Assembly (NCBI RefSeq): GCF_003977685.1
Contig: NZ_RYZH01000003.1
Span: 163,023-227,022, forward strand
From: Tautonia sociabilis
GTDB lineage: Bacteria > Planctomycetota > Planctomycetia > Isosphaerales > Isosphaeraceae
Direction of reading: 5' to 3'
DNA: 64,000 bases
Position 1 is the stretch's first letter. Each line of letters begins with the position of its first letter. Below, piece by piece: positions 54,637 to 62,349 of this stretch. Below the pieces are notes generated by a model that ran no database searches, had not been told where the DNA came from, and worked only from the letters and a program-made list of their open reading frames with translations. The translations under genes and the position numbers were made by a program.

Positions 54637-57129
54637 ATGGACACGCATACGCTGGAGCTGCTGCAGTTCGACCGCGTCCGCGCGCTGGTCGCCTCCTACG
54701 CCGCTTCCCCCCTGGGCCGCGCGGCCGCCCTGGCGCTCGAGCCGAGCGACGACGTCGCCGAGGTCCGCCACCGCCAGGCCCTCACGACCGAGATGACCGA
54801 CGCCCTGGCCGCCGGGCTCTCTCCTCCGCTGGCCGGCCTGATCGATGTGCGCGGGCCGGTCCGCCGCGCCGCCATCGGCGCCACGCTCGCCGCCGAGGAG
54901 CTGGCCGACATCGCCTCTTCCCTCCGGATCATCGCCGAGGTGGACCGCTGGCTCGCCCGAGTCGGCGACTCGTTCCCTCGGCTCGGCGCGATCAAGCAGG
55001 ACGTGGGCGAGTTCTCCGGCGTCGCCAACGCGATTGACGGCTGCCTCGACCCCCGGGGCCTGGTGCTCGACACCGCCAGCCGACGCCTCTCCGAGATCCG
55101 ACGCGAGATCGGCTCCGTCGAGGATCGCATCCAGGAAACCCTCCGACGGATGCTCCGTAACCCGGAAATCCGCCGTATCCTCCGCTACCCGAACTTCACC
55201 GTCGTCGGCCAACATTACGTTCTCCCGGTTGCCCGCGACTTCCGAGGAGAGCTGAAGGGCTCGGTCCATCGCACCAGTGCCAGCAACGAGACGGTGTATA
55301 TCGAGCCCCTGGCCGTAGCCGAGCAGTCGGCCCAACTTTCTTATCTCCGAGCCAAGGAGGCGAAGGAGATCCGCCGCATCCTCCGATGGCTCAGCGCCCA
55401 GGTCGGGCAGGTGGCCGATCCGCTCGTCTCGACCCTCGACGTGATGGCCGGTCTCGACCTGGTCCTGTGCCGGGCCCGGTTCAGCATCGACTACCGGATG
55501 ACCCCGCCGGACCTGAACACCGAAGGCCGCCTCCTCCTCCGAGGGGCCCGTCATCCGATTCTCGAACACCTCTTCCGAGAGGAGGCCCGCCGCCTCCGCG
55601 CCGAGGCCGAGGCGAGGGCCGCCCAGTCGGAGGAGCCGACGGTGGGCTCCGACGTCTCCGGAGCGGTCGGTGTCGGCGAGGGCTCCTCGGCTCCTCCCTC
55701 GTTCGCTGTCGGTTTCCACCAGGAGCCGGTCGGCACTCGCCCCCGTCCCCCCGAGCCGACCGAGTTCTCCCGAGAGCTGTTCCAGCTCCCCGTCGGCAGC
55801 CGGGTTCCCCTGGTCGAGCCGGAGTACCAGTTCGATCGAGGCCTCTTCCAGCCCCCGGTCGGTGCCCCCGCCGTCCCCGGGGAGGCCGTCGAGCCGCCGT
55901 CTCCTCCCCTGCGGTTCCGACGCCTCGATCTCCCCCCGCCGGAGCCCGAGGAGGCGGCCCTCAAGGGCGGCCTCTCCGGACGACCCCTCGAGCAGCGCCG
56001 CCGGGAGCGGAGCCCGTCGGCCGATCGCCAGCGGTCGCCCTCTCGAACGTCGGATCAGCCGGCGGCCGAGGCCTCCCGACCGAAGCCCGACATCCCCGTT
56101 CGAGAGGTCGTGCCGATCGATTGCCACCTCGGCCTCCAGTTCAACATCCTCGTCATCACCGGCCCGAACACCGGCGGCAAGACGGTGGCGCTGAAGACGG
56201 TCGGCCTGCTGGCGATCATGGCCCAGTGCGGCTTGCACATCCCGGCCAATCAGGGATCGCAGCTTCCGGTGTTCGATGACGTGCTGGCCGACATTGGTGA
56301 CGAGCAGAGCCTGGAGCAATCGCTCTCCACCTTCTCCTCGCACATTCGCCGCATCACGGCGATTCTCAAGAAGGCCACCGACCGCTCGCTCGTCCTGATG
56401 GACGAGGTCGGCGCCGGCACGGATCCGGCCGAGGGGGCCGCCCTGGGCAGGGCGATCCTCGACGAACTGGACCGTCTCGGCTGCCGGGCGATCGTCACGA
56501 CCCACATCGGCGACCTGAAGACCTACGCCTTCTCCAACCCCCGGGCCGAGAACGCCGCGGTCGAGTTCGACGTGGAGACGCTCCGGCCCCGCTACCGTCT
56601 GCACATCGGAGACATCGGCGCCTCCAACGCCTTGCAGATCGCCCGGCGACTCGCCATGCCCGCCCACCTCGTCGACCGAGCCTCCTGGTATCTCGACCGC
56701 CGCCGGGAGGCGGGCGACGGCTCTCCCGAGTGGGAGGTCGTCCAGCGCATGAGGGCCGAGGCCGAGCAGGCGAGGCAGGAGGCGATGGCCCAGCAAGCCG
56801 AGGCCGAGCGCACCCGGGCCGCCCTGGCCCAGAAGCTTGCCGATTTGCAGTCCCAGGCCGAGCGCGACGCTCGCCTCGCCGAGTCCCGGGCCCGGCTCCA
56901 GCCCGGCGACCGCGTCGTTGTCCCCCGGCTCGGTTACGACCGCCCCGGCCGCGTCGTCCGGGTCGACTCGAAGAAGAACAAGGCCGTCGTCGCCATCGGC
57001 CAGATGAACTGGGATGTGACCATCGACGAGCTCATCCCCCAGGTCCTCAAGACGCCCGACGCCCCGACTCCCGCGAAGTCCAGACCCTCCCCCCGCAGCG
57101 CGACCCGCCTGGAAGGGTTCCCCGATTGA
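54637..57129 (+). CDS. mutS2: MutS2 family ATPase with internal insertion and no Smr domain
   Basis: 830 residues. MutS2 acts in recombination control or ribosome-collision rescue. Seen: TLELLQFDRVRALVASYAAS, SEIRREIGSVEDRIQETL, YVLPVARDFRGELKGSVHRTSASNETVYIEPL, GARHPIL, then after an insert VVPIDCHLG, Walker A GPNTGGKTVALKTVG, DIGDEQSLEQSLSTFSSH, Walker B LVLMDEVGAGTDPAEGAALG and TTHIGDLKTYAF, and the coiled coil and KOW-like GDRVVVPRLG. Two oddities. About 180 residues (310-488), Pro/Arg/Ser-rich with three 22-residue repeats, separate the core from the ATPase. The C-terminal Smr nuclease domain is absent; the protein ends soon after the KOW-like part. ATG follows GAGGTG closely. Confidence 0.9.
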   Translation: MDTHTLELLQFDRVRALVASYAASPLGRAAALALEPSDDVAEVRHRQALTTEMTDALAAGLSPPLAGLIDVRGPVRRAAIGATLAAEELADIASSLRIIAEVDRWLARVGDSFPRLGAIKQDVGEFSGVANAIDGCLDPRGLVLDTASRRLSEIRREIGSVEDRIQETLRRMLRNPEIRRILRYPNFTVVGQHYVLPVARDFRGELKGSVHRTSASNETVYIEPLAVAEQSAQLSYLRAKEAKEIRRILRWLSAQVGQVADPLVSTLDVMAGLDLVLCRARFSIDYRMTPPDLNTEGRLLLRGARHPILEHLFREEARRLRAEAEARAAQSEEPTVGSDVSGAVGVGEGSSAPPSFAVGFHQEPVGTRPRPPEPTEFSRELFQLPVGSRVPLVEPEYQFDRGLFQPPVGAPAVPGEAVEPPSPPLRFRRLDLPPPEPEEAALKGGLSGRPLEQRRRERSPSADRQRSPSRTSDQPAAEASRPKPDIPVREVVPIDCHLGLQFNILVITGPNTGGKTVALKTVGLLAIMAQCGLHIPANQGSQLPVFDDVLADIGDEQSLEQSLSTFSSHIRRITAILKKATDRSLVLMDEVGAGTDPAEGAALGRAILDELDRLGCRAIVTTHIGDLKTYAFSNPRAENAAVEFDVETLRPRYRLHIGDIGASNALQIARRLAMPAHLVDRASWYLDRRREAGDGSPEWEVVQRMRAEAEQARQEAMAQQAEAERTRAALAQKLADLQSQAERDARLAESRARLQPGDRVVVPRLGYDRPGRVVRVDSKKNKAVVAIGQMNWDVTIDELIPQVLKTPDAPTPAKSRPSPRSATRLEGFPD

Positions 57130-57248
57130 GCCGATTCGGCCCGCCCCTCCCCGCTCTCAAGGTGCTCGGGCCACCCTCCTTCCTTCCGGATCGGCTATGA
57201 TGGGAAGGGGAGCTCCCGAGTGATGTCGAGGCGAGAGACCGCCGCCGG

Positions 57249-60200
57249 ATGGAGCAGATCTACTATACCCAGTGCCCGATGGGCTACGGCCTCGGGGCGA
57301 GCAACGGGTTCCAGATCAAGCGGATCGGGGCCGGCTATCCCGCCTCCGGCGATGTGCGTCACCTTGCCTTTCGCGCCTTCCTCCCCGGCTCGAACGGCAA
57401 GGTCATGGCCCCGGGGACGCTCCGATACCGCAGGGTCGGCACCGTGGCCGAGGTCGCCTGGCTCGAGCCCCGAGCCCGGGAGTACGAGACCGAGCGCGGC
57501 CAGTGGGGACGCCCCGGGGGGCACTTCGCGCACGGGATCCGCCTCGATCCCGACGAGTTCGAGGCGATCGCCCACTGGCCCGCCGGGCTGTTCGGCCTCC
57601 CCCTCTGGCGACGCTCCGATCCCGAGCCCAGCCGGGGACGCCGGCCCGACGACCTGGTGATCGGCCGGGACTCCCTGGCCGTCCCTCCCGACTTCGAGCA
57701 CGTCGCCCCGCTGGTCGATCTCGATCCGGACAGCCTCGCCCTCCTGCTCGCCGCCGTGGCCGAGGCGGTTCGATCCAATCGTGCCCTCTTCCTGATCGAC
57801 GCCCCCGATCGGCTCGGCCCGAGGATCGCCGCCCTCACGTTCGCCTTCCCCTCCGCTCTCCGAGGCGAGCTGACCCTCTCGACCTACCACGACCGTCCCG
57901 AGGAGCTCAGCGGCTTCCGCATCCAGGGAACGGTCCCGTCCCCCTTGCTCAACCGAGCGGTCCTCGCCGGGCTCGGCCCCATCGCCGACCTTGCCGCCGG
58001 CCGGTTCGAGCCCGCGACTCCTCCCCCGTCCTGGGCCCGGTCGCTGGCGGCCTGGCTCACCCGACGAGAGCCAGGGGACGCCGACGACTGGACTGCCACC
58101 GAGGCCCGATGCCGACTCGCCCGCCTCCCCGACGATCCCGCCGTCCTCTGGTCCGACGCCTGGCTCGACGGCCTGATCCACCAGGCCGAGGCCCTGAGGT
58201 CACCGGGATCGGCATCGAGCCCCGGCTTCGACTGGGCCCGGCTCTCCCGTCAGGCGTCCTGGGCCGATGCGGCCGGCCTCTCCTCGGAACTGGCTGACGC
58301 CTGCGATCCCTCCTGGTGGGAAAACGCCCCCCGCGATCTCGACCGGAACCGAGAGGCGAAGATCGCCTTCTGGACCCTTGCCCTCTCGTCCTCGACCTGG
58401 CCGCGTTCCAGTCTCGAGGAGGCCGCCCACTGGGGGGTCGTCGCCTCTCGGTTCTGGAGCCGGGGCGATCCGACCTTCCGAAGCCGGGTGCTCGCCAGGA
58501 CGCTGCGTCAGATCAGCCCCGTCTCCCAGCGTTCCCGATTCCTCGACGGACTGATCCGCTCCTCCCCCGCCGAGGAGGCGCACGAGGCGCTCGACTGGCT
58601 CGACCGCTCGGGAGGGGGTGATCCCGAGGTCCTGCTCCCGCTCCGGGCGCGACTTGGCGTCCGATTGCTCCGAGAGCAGCGCCGGGCAGACGCGCTCGAG
58701 TCCGTCGTCCGAGCCGCGATCGATCGCGTCCGGTCGCTCCCCGCGACGCTTGACCTGATCGCCGACGAGGCCGGTGCTTCCCCGGAGGCCCGGCCGATCG
58801 TCGAGTTCGTCTGCGGCGAGATTGAGCACGCCCCGCCGGAGGCGAGGTCGGCCTTCGAGCGCTGGGCGCTTGCGAGGACCGGCCTCGGCGGGCAGAACTG
58901 GCTCGCCCCCGCCGTCCGGCTCCTGCTCGCCACGGAGATCCGACGACCCGATTGGGACGCCCTCCGCGATCGCACTCCCGAGGCTCTTCGGCCCCGGCTG
59001 GCGACGGTCTGCCTGGCGGTCGCCTCGGGGCCGGATGCCTCGCCGGTCGCGTATTCCTGGGCGGTGGAGTCGCTCGTGCTCCGATTGAGCACCCCCGATC
59101 GACCCGAGTCGCCGGAGTGGGTCGACCGCTATCTCGACCGGATCGGCTCTCCGCTGCGATTGGCCCGCCGCCTGGTCGAGCTCGGGGAACCGCTGAGCTC
59201 CTGGATCGAAACCGCCGAGCGAGCGGGGGGGCTGTCGTCGAGGAGCCTCGATCGGATCGCGGATGCGGAGGTCCTCGCCCGGCTGATCATCGGCCCGCCG
59301 GAATACCCCGGCCTCGACCTGCTCCAGCGGCTTCCGAGCGACGATCGCGCACCGGTCCTCGGCCTGTTGCTTGATCGGCTGGCGGGCGGGAGCTTCGAGG
59401 CGAGCGGCCCCATCCTCGAACGCTGCGTCCTCGCCTGGCCTGGGGCGTTCGATGCCGGCTCGGAGGGGCTTCCGCCCCTGTCTGGCCCGCTCTCGGGCCT
59501 GCTCCTCCCCTTCCTCCGAGAGCCCGCCGCCTGGGCCGATCGCGTGGACCAACTCCGAGGGCTCCTCGGGGTTGCCGATTCCGAGGGTCCCAACTGGCCC
59601 CCCGACGGCATTGCCTCCGCGATCGCGGTCGAGTGCTGCCGGTGGGCCGACGAGCCGGAGCACTCCTGGGCGATCCGCTCCTTCCTGCTCCGCGATCCCC
59701 GGCGGTACCGAGCCCTTGCCCCGGACCTCCGTCGAGAACTCCTCGAGGAGCCCGTGCGGCGAGCCGGCGAGGTCTCCCAGCGCTGGTCGCTGACGCTGGA
59801 CAAGGGAGAGCACTCCGCTCGGTTCTTCGAGGCCCTGTTGAACGCCTGCGACGGCCCGAGGCTCGCCGAGGTCGTTCCGACCTTCGCTCGGGAATTGCGG
59901 ACGCTCGGCCCGATCCACTGGTGGCATTCGGGACCGAAGGACGGCAAAATCTCGGATGCCCGAGCGGCGTTCGCCCGGCTCGTCCCGATGGCACCGATCC
60001 CTTCCTCCCGGGAGGTGCCGAGCGTCGAGGCCTGGCTTCTCGGCCGAGAGCCGACTCCCGCCTTCTCCTCGGTCCGAAACGAACCTGACTTCCCTCTCGA
60101 ATTTGTCGATCCCGTTCCCGTCCCGAAGCCAACCGCCGTCACTCCCGGGAACGAGCTTTCTTCGATCGCCCAACTCCGCTGGGGATGCATTCGGGCGCTC

Positions 60201-60605
60201 ACCGAGTTCCACTGGAAGGGCAAGACCGACGAGGCACGATGGAAGGACCTCTCCCGCTGGAAATCGGTCGATCCCAGCAAGCCCGACACGATCCCAACGG
60301 ATGTGCCCCGCGTGTGGGAACTCGACGAGCCCGATCGAGCCGCCTTCGTGGCCTGGCTCATTCTGGCCCTCAAACACCCCGGTCGGGGCACGATCCAGCT
60401 CGAATCGATGGCCCGGTGGATTGTCAAGAAACTTGGGCTGCCGTCCGGAACGGCGATCTCCCGAGCCCTGGACGCGATCGCTTCGACCGGGGTGCCCGTG
60501 CCCGAGGATCGGCGGCGGTTCCATCGCGACCTGTCCCACGAGATGAGTCTGCAAAAACCGAACACGGAGTCGACCCCATCCGTTTCCCCAGACTTACTCT
60601 CATGA
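57249..60605 (+). CDS. GTPase-associated protein 1 (GAP1)-like protein
   Basis: 1118 residues. The N-terminus (MEQIYYTQCPMGYGLGASNG then FQIKRIGAGYP, and GGHFAHGIRLDPDEF) matches the GAP1-N2-type domain. The next part (PDRLGPRIAALTFAFPSALR then ELTLSTYHDRPEE) matches the GAP1 middle domain. These are known, from comparative genomics, as components of predicted NTP-dependent conflict systems together with a GTPase and vWA- or protease-type partners. The remaining 850 residues are helical, Arg/Leu/Trp-rich and not recognised. No GTPase, vWA or effector gene is visible within the window, so the protein is an orphan or its partners lie elsewhere. No strong ribosome site precedes the ATG. Neighbours are mutS2 and a ROK kinase. 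Confidence 0.65.
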   Translation: MEQIYYTQCPMGYGLGASNGFQIKRIGAGYPASGDVRHLAFRAFLPGSNGKVMAPGTLRYRRVGTVAEVAWLEPRAREYETERGQWGRPGGHFAHGIRLDPDEFEAIAHWPAGLFGLPLWRRSDPEPSRGRRPDDLVIGRDSLAVPPDFEHVAPLVDLDPDSLALLLAAVAEAVRSNRALFLIDAPDRLGPRIAALTFAFPSALRGELTLSTYHDRPEELSGFRIQGTVPSPLLNRAVLAGLGPIADLAAGRFEPATPPPSWARSLAAWLTRREPGDADDWTATEARCRLARLPDDPAVLWSDAWLDGLIHQAEALRSPGSASSPGFDWARLSRQASWADAAGLSSELADACDPSWWENAPRDLDRNREAKIAFWTLALSSSTWPRSSLEEAAHWGVVASRFWSRGDPTFRSRVLARTLRQISPVSQRSRFLDGLIRSSPAEEAHEALDWLDRSGGGDPEVLLPLRARLGVRLLREQRRADALESVVRAAIDRVRSLPATLDLIADEAGASPEARPIVEFVCGEIEHAPPEARSAFERWALARTGLGGQNWLAPAVRLLLATEIRRPDWDALRDRTPEALRPRLATVCLAVASGPDASPVAYSWAVESLVLRLSTPDRPESPEWVDRYLDRIGSPLRLARRLVELGEPLSSWIETAERAGGLSSRSLDRIADAEVLARLIIGPPEYPGLDLLQRLPSDDRAPVLGLLLDRLAGGSFEASGPILERCVLAWPGAFDAGSEGLPPLSGPLSGLLLPFLREPAAWADRVDQLRGLLGVADSEGPNWPPDGIASAIAVECCRWADEPEHSWAIRSFLLRDPRRYRALAPDLRRELLEEPVRRAGEVSQRWSLTLDKGEHSARFFEALLNACDGPRLAEVVPTFARELRTLGPIHWWHSGPKDGKISDARAAFARLVPMAPIPSSREVPSVEAWLLGREPTPAFSSVRNEPDFPLEFVDPVPVPKPTAVTPGNELSSIAQLRWGCIRALTEFHWKGKTDEARWKDLSRWKSVDPSKPDTIPTDVPRVWELDEPDRAAFVAWLILALKHPGRGTIQLESMARWIVKKLGLPSGTAISRALDAIASTGVPVPEDRRRFHRDLSHEMSLQKPNTESTPSVSPDLLS

Positions 60606-60681
60606 TTGAAACGAACCGGGCCCAGGAGGCCCCGAGCATCGACCCCGGGCGCACGAGAGACCGAACCGAGGAGATCGACCG

Positions 60682-61686
60682 ATGACGATGCCGTCCGAGG
60701 GACCGTTGGTCCTGGGAATCGACCTGGGAGGCACGAAGATCCTGGCCGGCGTCGTCGATGCCGAGAACCGGATCGTCGGCCGATCGAAGGTCTCGACCCC
60801 GGCCCGGGAGGGGCCGGTCGCGTTGAGCGGGGCGCTGATCCAGGCCGGCCGGGAGGCGATCGAGGCCGCCGGCATCGGTCCCGATCACCTGGCCGCGGTC
60901 GGCATCGGCTCTCCTGGTCCGCTCGATGTCGAGGCGGGGGTGATCCGCTCCAGCCCGAATCTGAATGTCATCGACTTCCCGCTGAAGGCGACACTCTCGG
61001 AAGCCTTCGGCGTGCCGGTCGCCGTCCAGAACGACGTGAGAGTCGGCGGCTTCGGCGAGTTCCGCCTCGGCGCCGGCCGAGGCTACCGGGAGGTGCTCGC
61101 GGCGTTCGTCGGCACGGGGATCGGCGGCTGCCTGATCCGGGATGGCCGGATCGTCACCGGAGTGACCGGCAACGCCGGCGAGGTCGGGCACCTGATCGTC
61201 AAGGCCGGAGGCCCGAAGTGCGGCTGCGGCCGCCGGGGATGCCTGGAGGCCCTGGCCAGCCGGACGGCGATCACCCGTCGGGTGCACAAGGCGCTGAAGA
61301 AGGGGGCCTCCACTCCGCTCCGGGAGGTGGTCAAGAGCAAGCACTCCCGCCTTAAGAGCAGGGAACTGGCCTCGGCCTACCGCTCCGGCGACCCGGTGGC
61401 GGTCCACGAGGTCGAGCGGGCGGCCCGATTCCTCGGCCTGGCGCTGGGCGGCCTGATCAACGTCCTCGGGCCGGAGATCATCATCCTCGGCGGCGGTGTC
61501 ACCGAGGCGATCGGCCCCCCCTTCGTCGAGCTGGTCCGCAATGCCACCCGCTCCCAGGCGATGGCCGACCCCGATCGGCTCGTCCGGATTGAGCAGGCCG
61601 AGCTGGGGGACGACGCTGGCGTTCTCGGCGCCTCGCTCATCGCCCGGGAACAGATCACCCATCCCCAGAATGTCCACTCAGGCTGA
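60682..61686 (+). CDS. ROK-family sugar kinase (glucokinase-like)
   Basis: 334 residues. Seen: LVLGIDLGGTKILAGVVD (phosphate 1), VGIGSPGPLDVEAGV, VAVQNDVRVGGFGEFRLGAGR, FVGTGIGGCLIRDGRIVTG (phosphate 2), the ROK zinc motif GHLIV then CGCGRRGCLEALAS, and IIILGGGV (adenosine). The likely product is glucose-6-phosphate, though ROK enzymes also take GlcNAc, ManNAc or fructose. There is no HTH domain, so it is an enzyme rather than a repressor. GAGGAG lies 9 bases before the ATG. It follows the GAP1-like gene by 76 bases. Confidence 0.9.
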   Translation: MTMPSEGPLVLGIDLGGTKILAGVVDAENRIVGRSKVSTPAREGPVALSGALIQAGREAIEAAGIGPDHLAAVGIGSPGPLDVEAGVIRSSPNLNVIDFPLKATLSEAFGVPVAVQNDVRVGGFGEFRLGAGRGYREVLAAFVGTGIGGCLIRDGRIVTGVTGNAGEVGHLIVKAGGPKCGCGRRGCLEALASRTAITRRVHKALKKGASTPLREVVKSKHSRLKSRELASAYRSGDPVAVHEVERAARFLGLALGGLINVLGPEIIILGGGVTEAIGPPFVELVRNATRSQAMADPDRLVRIEQAELGDDAGVLGASLIAREQITHPQNVHSG

Positions 61687-62038
61687 GCGTGGCTCCGCCA
61701 TGCCGATCGAGGAGGCGAGACTGCTTGATCGGATGGCAACCGATCGGGCGTTCGCCACTTCTTCCCCGAGCGATCGGTCCCCAGACCGGCCGTCGTCGGT
61801 CGCTGAAGCTCCCGGGCGAGTCCCTCTCCGCCGCTCCCCGGGCCCACAGGAGGACAGGTCGATACAATCGAAACGCTTGGGAAGGTTGGCCCTGGCCCCG
61901 ATTTTGCGGTAAGCTTCCGGTGACAACCCGATCGGAGCGTCGGTCGCAGGAGAGCCTCCGGGCGGAGCGCCGCCGAGGGAGTGGGAACCGCAGTCGCCGT
62001 CCTGGCTGGTCCCAAGGTTCCTTCGCGGGAATGCGACG
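61687..62038 (+). other. 352-base intergenic region, no gene called
   Basis: Between the ROK kinase and the HNH-like protein. A 117-codon frame is open on the plus strand (61689-62042) but its translation is an Arg/Ser/Pro-rich shadow. No tRNA, riboswitch or clear hairpin was recognised. The promoter of the small protein should lie here. Confidence 0.4.
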
Positions 62039-62335
62039 ATGAAACGAGGCCCGAACCGGCAACGCGCCAAGTTCCTCCGGCTCCGGCGTCACCTCGACAT
62101 CTGCCTCCATCCCGGCAAGCCCCGCCGCATCAGGACGCGGTCGGCCCGCTACGCGGCGGCGCTGGCCGAGCAGCTGGGGCTCATCACCCGGCCGAAGGTG
62201 TGTACCTGGTGCCGTCGTCGCCAGCGGCTCCAGCGACACCACTGGAGTTATGACGAGCCGTTGAACGTGACCTTCCTCTGTTCGGACTGCCACGAGATCG
62301 CCGACCAGATGGTCTGGACCACTTGCATCGCCTGA
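62039..62335 (+). CDS. small HNH-like zinc protein
   Basis: 98 residues. A basic N-terminus (KRGPNRQRAKFLRLRRHLD) is followed by an HNH-type core: CTWC, then RLQRHHWSYDEPLNVTFLCSDCHEIAD. The paired CxxC motifs and the HHW...P..V..LC..CH pattern match HNH/zinc-binding folds seen in many small endonuclease-like proteins. Without the full catalytic triad assigned, nuclease activity is only possible; a nucleic-acid-binding role is the safe reading. Start ATG 62039 is weakly supported by GGGAATG upstream. It converges on the HDOD-like kinase with a 14-base gap. Confidence 0.7.
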   Translation: MKRGPNRQRAKFLRLRRHLDICLHPGKPRRIRTRSARYAAALAEQLGLITRPKVCTWCRRRQRLQRHHWSYDEPLNVTFLCSDCHEIADQMVWTTCIA

Positions 62336-62349
62336 TCTCGGCCTCCCGA

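Noticed and set aside
57130..57248. A missing Smr domain encoded after a frameshift at the end of mutS2
   Set aside because: Only 119 bases separate mutS2 from the next gene, too short for an Smr domain in any frame.
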